A stretch of 64,000 nt of DNA from Tropicimonas sp. IMCC34043 (GTDB taxonomy: Bacteria; Pseudomonadota; Alphaproteobacteria; Rhodobacterales; Rhodobacteraceae): contig NZ_QMEK01000002.1 of NCBI RefSeq assembly GCF_003390845.1, forward strand, positions 496,001 to 560,000, given 5' to 3'. A program made the translations under genes and the position numbers. Below the pieces are notes generated by a model. It searched no databases, was not told the DNA's origin, and worked only from the letters and a program-made list of their open reading frames with translations. Of this stretch, positions 34,108-42,588 are shown in pieces; the first letter of the stretch is position 1, and every line of letters begins with the position of its first letter.

Positions 34108-34125
34108 CCTGTCGAAAACCTGTCG
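34108..34125 (+). promoter_or_regulatory. Candidate OmpR-type direct-repeat site
   Basis: CCTGTCG-AAAA-CCTGTCG is an exact direct repeat with an 11-bp period, the usual spacing for OmpR/PhoB-type tandem binding. It ends 10 bp before the response-regulator start, so binding there would be autoregulatory. Confidence 0.5.
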
Positions 34126-34135
34126 GAACAAATAT

Positions 34136-34807
34136 ATGCGGATCGTCCTGATCGAGGACAACGAGAGACTGGCCAAGGGAATCGAGAATTCCCTTCGCGA
34201 TCAAGGTCATGCTGTCGACTGGCTCTCGGACGGCGCCGAAGCGAGCCGGTTTCTCGAAGCCGAGGGCGCGGACATTGCCATCATCGACGTCAACCTCCCC
34301 GGCCTCAGCGGTTTTGAGATGGTGCGCGCGCTGCGCAAACGTGGCAGCACGATCCCCGTGATTATGCTCACGGCCCGCGCCGAACTCGATGACCGGGTGG
34401 AAGGGCTGGATTCGGGCGCCGATGACTACCTCGTCAAACCCTTTGAAATGGCTGAGCTTACCGCGCGGATCAGGGCGCTGTCCCGGCGCAGGTCGGATAT
34501 CCAGACGGGTGCACAGGATGTCGGCCAATTGCGCTTCGACCGTATCGCGCGAACCGTGACTGGTCCGGACGGCGCGGTCGATTTGCCTCGGCGCGAGCTT
34601 GCCCTGTTTGAATGCCTCGTGGAACACAGTGGCCGGATAGTGTCGAAGGACCGCATTTCCGACACGCTTTACGGGGTGGGATCCGAGGTAGAGGCAAATG
34701 CCGTCGAACTGCTGGTATCGAGATTGCGGCGCAAGCTGACCGGCACAGGTGTCACGATCCGCACGGCGCGCGGATTGGGATACCTTCTCGACGATGGCGC
34801 CAAATGA
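34136..34807 (+). CDS. tctD: Response regulator, OmpR family (TctD-like)
   Basis: The 223-residue protein has a receiver domain with acidic pocket E7-D8, phosphoacceptor D51 (IIDVNLPG), T/S in MLTARAELDD, and K in DDYLVKPFE. An OmpR winged helix follows (LPRRELALFECLVEHSGRIVSKDRISDTLYG, then EANAVELLVSRLRRKL and GLGYLLDD). Position next to tctC and the kinase indicates control of tricarboxylate uptake. Its stop overlaps the kinase start (ATGA). Confidence 0.9.
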   Translation: MRIVLIEDNERLAKGIENSLRDQGHAVDWLSDGAEASRFLEAEGADIAIIDVNLPGLSGFEMVRALRKRGSTIPVIMLTARAELDDRVEGLDSGADDYLVKPFEMAELTARIRALSRRRSDIQTGAQDVGQLRFDRIARTVTGPDGAVDLPRRELALFECLVEHSGRIVSKDRISDTLYGVGSEVEANAVELLVSRLRRKLTGTGVTIRTARGLGYLLDDGAK

Positions 34808-36192
34808 ACGGCTGGTCACTGCGCAACCGACTGTTCGTCCTGATTATCATGCCCTTGGTCGTCATCGCGGGCTTCGCCGCCGTGGCGCGCTATGTAATGG
34901 CCGAACGCACCTCGCAGCGTCTCTACGACAATACATTGCTGGCGGTCGCACTGACGATTTCCCGCGACGTTGTCCTCAGTGAGGGCGATCTGCTCACCGA
35001 ACAGTTGCTCGATGCCCTGACAAACGCACTCGGTGACCCGGTCTACTACCGCATTGAAGGACCGGAGGGACGCTTCGTCACCGGCTACTCCGATCAGCCG
35101 CCTCGGCCCGATGGGGCCAAAGTGAAGTCCGGCGTCCCGTTCTTCTATTACGCGAAAAGTCTCGGCGAATCCGTGCGCGTGGTCACGTTGCGCGAGTTCA
35201 TCGCCGAACCGCAGTTCGGTGGCTGGGTCACAGTTGACGTCTGGCAGACCGTCAAACAGCGCAAGGCGCTGAGCCTGGAGCTTCTGGTGCAGTCGATCAT
35301 CCTGATGACCTTGGTTGTTGCCGCTGCGGCGCTCCTCGTCTGGTTCGGGATCAATCTTGGGCTCAGGCCGCTCTTGCAACTGCGAGAGGCCGTCGCCGAG
35401 CGGTCGCCCGATGATCTGCGCCCCATCAGGCGGGTGGTTCCAAAGGAGGTACGGAGCCTCGTTGCGGCAATGAACTCGCTGTTCGGCCGGTTGTCGGATG
35501 CCTTCGCGGTGCGCGACGCCTTTATCTCCGACGCGGCTCACCAATTGCGCAATCCGATCGCCGCTATACAGGCGCAGGCCGAAGCGGTCACGACCGCGCC
35601 GAGCGAGGGGGAGCTTCGCAGCCGTGCGGCGGAGCTTGCCGAAACGGCGAGGCGGACCGGCCGGCTGACGCAGCAGCTTCTATCGATGGAAAAGGCACGC
35701 GGGCGCGCGCCCGCGAGCAATTGGCAGGCCGTCGATATCCAGGCGCTGGCCGAAGATCAGGCGAGGCGCTTTGCGGAACGGGTACTGCGGCGCGACATTT
35801 CCGTTTCCTTCAAGGTCTCTGGAGACAGGCGCAGGATTTCGGCCGATCCGGTCATGTTGTCGGAGGCAATCGAGAACCTGCTGGACAACGCCAGCCGCTA
35901 TGGTTGCCCGGATGGAGGTGAGGTTGGACTGGAGTTGGAATTCAGCGACACTGACGTGGTCATCCGCGTGGTGGATACGGGACAGGGATTTCCCGAAGAG
36001 GTGCGTGACCGGGTTTTCGACCGGTTCTTTCGAGTGGGCGAAGATGCGTCGGGGGGCTGCGGGCTTGGCTTGGCGATCGTCAGAAAAGTGGCGGAGGCTC
36101 ATGGCGGGTCAGCCCGTGTTGCCGAGGCCACCAGCGGCGGGGCGGTCGAAATTCGCGTTCCTGCCGGCAATCATAGAAGCAAGGCGGACTGA
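34804..36192 (+). CDS. tctE: Sensor histidine kinase (TctE-like)
   Basis: The 462-residue kinase has a membrane helix at 8-28, a periplasmic sensor region of about 130 residues, and a second helix near 160-185. HAMP-like and dimerisation parts follow, with the phosphoacceptor H246 in SDAAHQLRNP, then the ATPase domain with N (ENLLDNASRYG), G1 (VVDTGQGFP) and G2 (GGCGLGLAIVRKV). The AAHQLR box and the N-terminal sensing part fit TctE, which responds to tricarboxylates. The ATG at 34804 overlaps the regulator stop. Confidence 0.9.
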   Translation: MNGWSLRNRLFVLIIMPLVVIAGFAAVARYVMAERTSQRLYDNTLLAVALTISRDVVLSEGDLLTEQLLDALTNALGDPVYYRIEGPEGRFVTGYSDQPPRPDGAKVKSGVPFFYYAKSLGESVRVVTLREFIAEPQFGGWVTVDVWQTVKQRKALSLELLVQSIILMTLVVAAAALLVWFGINLGLRPLLQLREAVAERSPDDLRPIRRVVPKEVRSLVAAMNSLFGRLSDAFAVRDAFISDAAHQLRNPIAAIQAQAEAVTTAPSEGELRSRAAELAETARRTGRLTQQLLSMEKARGRAPASNWQAVDIQALAEDQARRFAERVLRRDISVSFKVSGDRRRISADPVMLSEAIENLLDNASRYGCPDGGEVGLELEFSDTDVVIRVVDTGQGFPEEVRDRVFDRFFRVGEDASGGCGLGLAIVRKVAEAHGGSARVAEATSGGAVEIRVPAGNHRSKAD

Positions 36193-36232
36193 GGCGCTCC
36201 GGAACAAGGAACTCCAGTCGGCCGCCACAGGA

Positions 36233-36802
36233 TAGGGTCAGATACATTCGGTCCGAGGGGACCGAGAGCTCTCGTTGTCTGGGTGCTGCCGGCCGGAGCG
36301 GTGCAGGGCCAGCAGCCGCAGAAGGATCGCCAGGACGAGGGCGCCCGATCGGGTGAGCCAAAGGTGCATGAACCCCAAACCGCACGCCGTTACCGACGCC
36401 CTGGGCCATCCGATCCGGATCGTCATGTCCACCGGCCAGGTCGGCGACGGCATCGAGTCGGCGGCACTGCAGGCCATTCGCCGAAGGCGAGGTTGATGGC
36501 TGCGATGACCGAGGTGCGCTTGTAGAGACGGCTGATCAGGTGGAACAGCGGCTGGCCACCGGATCGCGCGAAGGGCAGATAGGCGCCTGAATATCCGGTC
36601 GCAAGCAGCGCAAGGCGACAGCGAAATACGACAAGCGCCGTCACAAACGGCGCAGTGGTATCGAGATCATTCTTGGCAGGCTCAAGGATTGGCGACGTGG
36701 TGCCACGCGATGCGACCTCGGCCCCAAGGTCTTTCTCTCGGCAAGCGCACGCGCCGCAACGGTCATGTTCTGGCTATGAAACAAGAACGGGTCCTGACCC
36801 TA
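36233..36802. mobile_element. Degraded IS5-family element interrupted by an IS21 fragment
   Basis: The ends carry an inverted repeat, TAGGGTCAG at 36233-36241 and CTGACCCTA at 36794-36802. On the plus strand 36368-36455 encodes MNPKPHAVTDALGHPIRIVM followed by STGQVGD, the start of the DDE part of IS5-type transposases. 36600-36779 encodes AKYDKRRHKRR, IEIILGRLKDWRR, CDLGPKVFLSA and a terminal ATVMFWL, the end of the same transposase. Between them lies an IstB fragment on the opposite strand. No part is functional. Confidence 0.8.
36465..36585 (-). pseudogene. IS21-family IstB helper ATPase fragment
   Basis: About 38 codons read YLPFARSGGQPLFHLISRLY followed by KRTSVIAAINLAFGEWPAV. This is the segment between Walker B and sensor regions of IstB. 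It lies inside the IS5-type remnant, showing at least two successive insertion events. Confidence 0.85.
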
Positions 36803-36891
36803 GACAAAACTTTCCGACAGAACCCTCGGGTTTACCGAGACGCCCGCAAAGATGGCCGCGGTGTGCTGGGAGGGCCGTTCAGCCCATTGGG

Positions 36892-37521
36892 TCAGTCAAG
36901 GGGTTGAGTCTGACTGTCCGGGCGCGCGATGTTGAAGCGATCCATCGTTCTGCAATAGATGCCCGCGCCTCCCATGCGTGCAATGGGGGTATGCGCGTCA
37001 AGGTCAATTGTGGCCGTACTTGGGTCGATCATCAGCTCATCGTGAATGTAAAGAGACAGGATCTCCCCCAGAACGATCTTTTGTTGCGTGCGCGTCGATA
37101 TGGTTTGCATCAACTGGCATTCCAACCGGACGGGGGAGTGCGCAATGCCTGGAACCCCATTGGTGGCGGCAGGGCAAAGCGCAACCGCGGCCATGTCCGC
37201 CTCGCTCTCGGCATAGGGCAGATCCGTCGCGGTTTGGTTCATCAGCGAAGCCAGCTCTTCGGTCACCAGGTTTACCGTAAAGCGCCCGGTTTCCGTGATG
37301 TTGCGAACCGTGTCCTTGAGGGCTTTTTCGGGATGTTCGAGGATTCCAAGCGCAACCACCGCAGGGTCATGGCCCATCACATTGAAGAAACTATAGGGGG
37401 CAAGGTTGATGATGCCACTGGGGGAATGGGTGGAGACCCATGCGATCGGGCGCGGCACCACGAGGGAAGACAGGAGTTTGTATCGCTTCCGCGCCTCCAG
37501 GGACATCATATCGTATTGCAT
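36892..37521 (-). CDS. Flavin reductase family protein (FMN-binding split barrel)
   Basis: The 209-residue protein begins MQYDMMSLEARKRYKLLSSL. VVPRPIAWVSTHSPSGIINLAPYSFFNVMGHDPAVVALG then gives the signature of the DIM6/NTAB flavin reductase-like FMN-binding family. HPEKALKDTVRNITETGRFTVNLV and SPVRLECQLMQTI support this. Members supply or hold reduced flavin for monooxygenases, or act themselves on aromatic acids. It is the last gene of the nitrilase-TRAP operon. Confidence 0.87.
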   Translation of the reverse strand: MQYDMMSLEARKRYKLLSSLVVPRPIAWVSTHSPSGIINLAPYSFFNVMGHDPAVVALGILEHPEKALKDTVRNITETGRFTVNLVTEELASLMNQTATDLPYAESEADMAAVALCPAATNGVPGIAHSPVRLECQLMQTISTRTQQKIVLGEILSLYIHDELMIDPSTATIDLDAHTPIARMGGAGIYCRTMDRFNIARPDSQTQPLD

Positions 37522-37578
37522 TGAAAACTCTCTATAAACATGGCTGCCCTGCCATATGAATGACAGGGCAGCGCGATA

Positions 37579-38607
37579 TTATTGCGTTGTTGTGCGCTCT
37601 GCTGCGGCAAGCAGGACCGCGAGCATTTCGGCATTTTTGGGGTCTTCGTTCAAAAGCTCAAGAACGGCCTCCCGCATCTCGGAGAGCAGGGCGTCGCGCT
37701 CTTCTGTCGGAAGGTAGTAGACGGTGCCGCCCATCTCTTCCCAGGTTTTGTAGGCATTGGCCTGGTCTTCCAAAACGTAGTCGTAAAGCTCCGGCTCCAA
37801 AGCTGTGGCTTCTTCGCGCAGCATCGCTTGCAGGTCTTCTGGCAAAGTGTCCCACCAGATCTTGCTGACCAACATGACTTCGCCCATCACACCGTCTTCG
37901 GTGGCGGTGATATTGTCGACGATGTCGTAGAGTTTGAGAGAGGTGAACGCAGGCGGGGAGCTTTTCATCCCATCCACGGTCCCTTGTTGCAACGCTGTGG
38001 CAACCTCGCTGAAGTCAATCGGAACAGCGGTGGCGCCCATGAGTTCCACGCCTTTGCGCTCGACCTTCGAGGCGAGAACGCGGAGCTTCTTGCCTTTGAA
38101 TGCCTCAAGCGTATCGCCCTCAAAGGCGGTCGCAAAGGCCGTGTTGCCGTAGATATATATGCCGAGACCAACGAGGCCCTTGTCGGTGCCGAGGTCGAGG
38201 AATGTTTCGCGAAAGGTCGGGTCGCTGAACACCCGTTGGGCGTGGCGGGCGTCTTCAAAAATGGCGGGAAGGTCGGTGACCTGATAGCGCGAGTCCACGC
38301 CAACGAGATAGGCGGCAGGCCCCGTGTAGAACTCGACCGTCCCAAATTGCAGACCCTCGATCATCCGGGCGTTCGACCCAAGCTGTGCGGCGGGGTAGAG
38401 CTCGGTCTTGATCCGGCCATCGGACCGTTCCTCGACCCGTGCGGCAAAGCGCTTGATGGCTTCGGTTTGCACATCGTTCACCGTGGCCGTGGCAAGCTTC
38501 ATCGTGAACTCTTGTGCAAGGGCAGGGCTGCCGCCGAGGGTGGCGAGCAAGAGGCACGCGCTTGCGACCTTGATCATACTGCGTCGGTTGGGGGGCAAAA
38601 TTGACAT
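37579..38607 (-). CDS. dctP: TRAP transporter substrate-binding protein DctP
   Basis: The 342-residue periplasmic protein has a signal peptide (MIKVASACLLLATLGGSPALAQ after ten leading residues). DctP motifs include the TELYPAAQLGSNARMIEGLQFGTVEF segment and KGKKLRV. FSEVATALQQGTVDGMKSSPPAFTSLKLYDIV matches the ligand-binding region. The ligand is probably a carboxylate. It follows the dctM gene, an unusual order, as dctP more often comes first. Confidence 0.92.
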   Translation of the reverse strand: MSILPPNRRSMIKVASACLLLATLGGSPALAQEFTMKLATATVNDVQTEAIKRFAARVEERSDGRIKTELYPAAQLGSNARMIEGLQFGTVEFYTGPAAYLVGVDSRYQVTDLPAIFEDARHAQRVFSDPTFRETFLDLGTDKGLVGLGIYIYGNTAFATAFEGDTLEAFKGKKLRVLASKVERKGVELMGATAVPIDFSEVATALQQGTVDGMKSSPPAFTSLKLYDIVDNITATEDGVMGEVMLVSKIWWDTLPEDLQAMLREEATALEPELYDYVLEDQANAYKTWEEMGGTVYYLPTEERDALLSEMREAVLELLNEDPKNAEMLAVLLAAAERTTTQ

Positions 38608-38654
38608 AGGAGAGCTCCATTCATGTTGAAGTTCGGGAGGGAGGGGGTGTCGGT

Positions 38655-39929
38655 TCAAAACAATGTTTGGGGGAGGGAGATCGCCGGCACATAGGTGATC
38701 AGAAGCAGCGCCAGCGTTTGCAGGATGATAAAGGGCACCAACCCGGCGCTGATGCGCGAAATCGGAACGCCAAACAGGGCATGCGAGGTGAAGATGTTCA
38801 GGCCGAAGGGCGGTGTGAACATGCCAATGCTCAGGTTCACGGCCATGATGACGCCAAAGTGGACAAGGTTCACATCAAGATGCGTGACCACGGGCACCAG
38901 CATCGGCGTCAGAAGAACAATCGCGGAGACCGGGTCCATCAGACAGCCGACGATCAGCAAGAACACGTTGATGGTCAGCAAAACCACCCAGGGTTCGCTC
39001 GATGCGGCTTCGACAGAATTGACGAGCGTTTGTGGAACGCCACTGGTCGTGAGAACCCATGAAAACACCCCAGAGGCCGCGACGACGAGCAAGATTTGCG
39101 CGGTAAGATGGGCAGAGCTGAGCACGACGCTCCAGATTTCCCGCCAGGTGATTTCGCGATAAAAGAACCGCGCGACCAAGACCCCGTAGAGGCCCGCCAC
39201 GCCCGCAGATTCCGTCGGTGAAAATATGCCGGAATAGATGCCGCCAAGGATCACCACAGGCGTGCCAAGCGCCGGCAGGGCTGCAAGAAGGAGCGAAAAC
39301 GCCTCGCCTTTTTGCGGTTTGCCGGCGGTGGACGGGGTCATCTTGCGCGACACCCAAAGGATATATCCGGCAATCACAAGCCCGAGCAGCAAAGCGGGCA
39401 AGATCCCAGCGGCAAAGAGCGCGGTGACGGATTGCTCCGAGGAGGCCGCATAGAGGATCATCAGGATGCTTGGCGGCATGACACTGGCGATGCCACCCGC
39501 AGAGGTGATGAGGCCAAGCGAAAACTTCTCGCTGTAACCGCCTTCGCGCAGGCTTGGGTACATCAGCCGACCGATGGCTGCGACGGTGGCAGGGCTTGAC
39601 CCGGAGACCGCGCCGAAGAACTCGCTGGCACCGATGGCAGTCATGGGTCGGGCAGATTTCAAACCGCCGCAGAGCATCAGGATGCAATCGACGATGCGGC
39701 GCGAAACGCCGCCGCGCGACATGATTTCACCTGCGAAGATAAAGAACGGCACGGAGAGCAAAGCGAATTTATCAAGACCTCCGAACATGATTTGCGGCAC
39801 CATCGTGGCGGGCACGCTCATCTGCGTCATGATCGCGACGCTCGCGGTGGTGAGCAGGACCAGATAGATTGGCAAACCTATGATCAGCAAAAGCAGCGGC
39901 AAGCCGCCGAGGATAGCAATGAGCGTCAT
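38655..39929 (-). CDS. dctM: TRAP transporter large permease DctM
   Basis: The 424-residue membrane protein has about 12 helices and typical DctM motifs: KFALLSVPFFIFAGEIMSRGGVSRRIVD, GAVSGSSPATVAAIGRLMYPSL, SAGGIASVMPPSILMILY, IFSPTESAGVAGLYG and FTPPFGLNIF. It is the ion-coupled transport subunit. Its start overlaps the dctQ stop by four bases. Confidence 0.94.
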   Translation of the reverse strand: MTLIAILGGLPLLLLIIGLPIYLVLLTTASVAIMTQMSVPATMVPQIMFGGLDKFALLSVPFFIFAGEIMSRGGVSRRIVDCILMLCGGLKSARPMTAIGASEFFGAVSGSSPATVAAIGRLMYPSLREGGYSEKFSLGLITSAGGIASVMPPSILMILYAASSEQSVTALFAAGILPALLLGLVIAGYILWVSRKMTPSTAGKPQKGEAFSLLLAALPALGTPVVILGGIYSGIFSPTESAGVAGLYGVLVARFFYREITWREIWSVVLSSAHLTAQILLVVAASGVFSWVLTTSGVPQTLVNSVEAASSEPWVVLLTINVFLLIVGCLMDPVSAIVLLTPMLVPVVTHLDVNLVHFGVIMAVNLSIGMFTPPFGLNIFTSHALFGVPISRISAGLVPFIILQTLALLLITYVPAISLPQTLF

Positions 39930-40453
39930 TTGGAGCCTGCCAGTGCGTCTTGAACCTCGATGGGGTCGGAGGTGTTAAGGAGATTGTCTGAGACGAGAAG
40001 CGAGAGGCTGCGCGTCATGCCGCCAAGGCACGCCAAGACGAAGGCTGCGAGGATCGAGCCATTGACATATTGCTTGGGAATTTCGGCCACATTGGTCACT
40101 TGTGAAAAGCGGGCGACCAGTTCGACAACGAGGTAGGCGTTGTAGGCGAAATATCCGCACAGGGCCGTGCCAGCGACGGCAAGGCCAAACGCGACCCATC
40201 GCTGTGCAGAGCGCGGCAGCAGCGGTTTGATGATTTCAGCGGACAGATTTTCCCCCCGCAAGGTCAGCCGATATGACATCAGGCAGACCGACCAGATGAT
40301 CAGCAGGGTTGTAACCTCCTCGGCCCAGAAAATCGGACTGTGAAACAGGTACCGCCCCGCAACATTGGCGGCGTTGATCAGCAGGGCCGCGGCGAATGCG
40401 ACCCCCGATAGCAGGTCGAGCGTTTGGGTCATAAAGGTGGACAGGCGCTGCAT
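39926..40453 (-). CDS. dctQ: TRAP transporter small permease DctQ
   Basis: The 175-residue protein has four hydrophobic helices with the family pattern NAANVAGRYLFHSPIFWAEEVTTLLIIWSVCLMSYRL. It is a partner of DctM. It follows the nitrilase gene after a 74-bp gap. Confidence 0.9.
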   Translation of the reverse strand: MQRLSTFMTQTLDLLSGVAFAAALLINAANVAGRYLFHSPIFWAEEVTTLLIIWSVCLMSYRLTLRGENLSAEIIKPLLPRSAQRWVAFGLAVAGTALCGYFAYNAYLVVELVARFSQVTNVAEIPKQYVNGSILAAFVLACLGGMTRSLSLLVSDNLLNTSDPIEVQDALAGSK

Positions 40454-40527
40454 CGGCGAATCCTTTATCGGGTGCGAGGGCGGGTGACGTGTCGGTGTGG
40501 GGAGGGCTGCGCCATCGTCGCGGCCCC

Positions 40528-41460
40528 TTACCCATCCGCTCTGGAATAGGTGACCGGCGCCCGGGCGGTCGTATTCACCCGCAACTCAAAAACGTCCGGG
40601 CGGGCGTAGTGCCCGGCGGCGTCAAAATCGAGCTTGGCCCGCGTCACGGCGTCAAGATCGATCTCCGCGACCAGGATGCCTTCTTCGTCAAACAGCGGTC
40701 CGGCAAGGACATTGCCCAATGGGTCAATGATCACGCTGCCGCCCCGCATCATGATGCGTTCGGGGTCGGTGCGGTTGAACGCATAATCTTCCGGAAAGTC
40801 TTTTTCCCAAAGCACCTGGCAGCTTGAAAACACAAACGTGCGCCCTTCGAGGGCGATGTGTTTCATCGTCGCCTGCCAGCTGTCCCGATCATCGGCGGTC
40901 GGGGCGCAATACAGGTTGATGCCCTGACCATACATGGCCATGCGCATCATTGGCATGTAGTTTTCCCAGCAGATCACAGCGCCGAGTTTGCCGATGTCCG
41001 TATCGAACGTGGGCAGGGTGGAGCCATCGCCAAACCCCCAGACCAGACGCTCTGCGCCGGTCGGCATCAGCTTGCGATGCTTGCCCAAAAGCTTCCCGTC
41101 GGGACCAAGGAAGACGACCGTACAATACAGGGTGCCCGCATCGCGTTCGATGACCCCCATGACGAGGTGAAGCCCGGCTGCGGCCGCCGCTTGCCCCAAA
41201 CGATCCGTCTCGGCGCCAGGGATTTCAATGGCACTGTCCGCATAGCGACGGAACTCTTCACGGCCCGCAGGAGTGCGCACACCGACAGAGATGTCGTAGG
41301 TCTGCTCTTTGGGGTAGGCCGAAATATACGCTTCGGGGAAAACGGCAAGGTGACAGCCCTGCGCCCCGGCCTGGGCGATCAGTGCCTCCGCTTTGGCGAG
41401 ACTTGCCTCGATATCGAATGGCACGGCCCCTGCCTGAATCACTGCCGCTTTGAAACTCAT
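40528..41460 (-). CDS. Nitrilase/carbon-nitrogen hydrolase family protein
   Basis: The 310-residue protein has the Glu-Lys-Cys catalytic triad: E43 in AVFPEAYIS, K130 in GKHRKLMPT and C164 in GAVICWENYMP. The CWENYMP context and the length are those of true nitrilases (aliphatic or arylaceto type), which hydrolyse R-CN to R-COOH plus ammonia, rather than of amidases. It heads an operon with a TRAP importer and a flavin reductase-like protein, suggesting catabolism of an imported nitrile or of a related acid. The substrate is unknown. Confidence 0.9.
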   Translation of the reverse strand: MSFKAAVIQAGAVPFDIEASLAKAEALIAQAGAQGCHLAVFPEAYISAYPKEQTYDISVGVRTPAGREEFRRYADSAIEIPGAETDRLGQAAAAAGLHLVMGVIERDAGTLYCTVVFLGPDGKLLGKHRKLMPTGAERLVWGFGDGSTLPTFDTDIGKLGAVICWENYMPMMRMAMYGQGINLYCAPTADDRDSWQATMKHIALEGRTFVFSSCQVLWEKDFPEDYAFNRTDPERIMMRGGSVIIDPLGNVLAGPLFDEEGILVAEIDLDAVTRAKLDFDAAGHYARPDVFELRVNTTARAPVTYSRADG

Positions 41461-41635
41461 CGGTCACCTCTGGTTAGTCGACTGGTTTAGACACGCATGT
41501 TCTGTGGCAATTTCGAGGCACTATGTCAAATATGGGCGAAAAATTCGATGATATCCCGGAATACCGTCTAAATTTTAGCCGAAAGTTGATGATTATGCTT
41601 ACGTGTTGTGCGATATCTTTTGGATCGCGAAGGGC

Positions 41636-41688
41636 TGTCGACCAGAATCGACACCTTGCGCGTGGTAGCGTGTCGAGTGCTTTCGACA
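41636..41688. promoter_or_regulatory. Two tandem dyad operators, TGTCGA-N6-TCGACA
   Basis: Perfect dyads occur at 41636-41653 (spacer CCAGAA) and 41671-41688 (spacer GTGCTT), with centres 35 bp apart. They lie in the 297-bp gap between the nitrilase operon and the divergent TrmB-type regulator, 69 bp before the regulator start. The same arms with different spacers argue for a protein-binding site, most likely for the adjacent regulator. The rest of the gap is AT-rich and shows no gene. Confidence 0.7.
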
Positions 41689-41757
41689 GGCAAGATTCGC
41701 TTGTGTGCGATGGGAAGCCGTAATATTTTATGGGCTTAGCGGTCCGGGGAGTGCCTG

Positions 41758-42504
41758 ATGTACGACTTTCAAAGCAAACTGTCGAAGTTGGGCATTAGTG
41801 GCACGCTCTACAGGTTGTATGTGGCCGCGATCGAGTTGGGTGAAGCGCCGATCTCCGATGTTGCGACGCGGGCGGGCCTGGTGCGCACCACGGCATATGA
41901 CGCGCTTTCCCGTTTGGAGGAGGAGGGTCTCGTTGCCATCGTGAAGAGCGGCAACAAGCGCATCGTCGTCGCCGAAGATCCATCTGTATTGCTGGAGCGG
42001 ATCGAAGCCCGCAAGCAGATGCTCAACGAGGTCATGCCGGAATTGCGCTCGCTCTACAATCGCGCGAAAGGCAAACCTCGCATTCGGTATTACGAAGGGC
42101 GCGCCGGTATTCTAATCGCGCTTAAAGACACATTGACCATCAAAGGGGCGCATCCGACATTGATGGGGATATTGTCCATGGATGAGCTGCGCGATGTTCC
42201 GGGACTTGAGGAAATGGAGCAATTTATCGCCTCTCGGATAGAGAAGGGGATTTGGCTGCGGGTGATCAGGTCGCGCACAAAGGATGTGGCCTCGATTTGG
42301 CCATCGGATTCAAGCGATCTGCGCCATCTCCGCTTCGCCCCTGAGAATGTCCTCCTGTCGATGACGACATTCATCTATGACGACAAGGTTTGCCTGATCT
42401 CGTCCATGCGTGAAAACTATGGAATGATCATTGAAAGTGTGGAGTTCGCAGCAATGCAGCGGCAGTTGTTTGAAGCCTTGTGGATGACGTCTTCAGAGTC
42501 CTGA
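41758..42504 (+). CDS. TrmB family transcriptional regulator
   Basis: The 248-residue protein begins MYDFQSKLSKLGISGTLYRL and has the TrmB-type winged helix (LYVAAIELGEAPISDVATRAGLVRTTAYDALSRLEEEGLV). A helical linker follows, then a C-terminal effector domain with IRYYEGRAGILIALKDTL, as in TrmB-like proteins with a PLD-like sensor fold. It is divergent from the nitrilase-TRAP operon and is the probable regulator of it. Confidence 0.85.
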   Translation: MYDFQSKLSKLGISGTLYRLYVAAIELGEAPISDVATRAGLVRTTAYDALSRLEEEGLVAIVKSGNKRIVVAEDPSVLLERIEARKQMLNEVMPELRSLYNRAKGKPRIRYYEGRAGILIALKDTLTIKGAHPTLMGILSMDELRDVPGLEEMEQFIASRIEKGIWLRVIRSRTKDVASIWPSDSSDLRHLRFAPENVLLSMTTFIYDDKVCLISSMRENYGMIIESVEFAAMQRQLFEALWMTSSES

Positions 42505-42588
42505 TGTTCGTCTCGTGCCTGCCTGTGGCGTTGTCGCGCAAGTCCATTGGGGATTCATCTCGTGAATTCCCCATGCCAGCGACCGGGC

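Noticed and set aside
41523-41723. 66-codon ORF in the nitrilase/TrmB gap
   Set aside because: It has no good ribosome-binding site and runs through both dyad operators, and its product resembles no protein; the gap is better explained as regulatory DNA.
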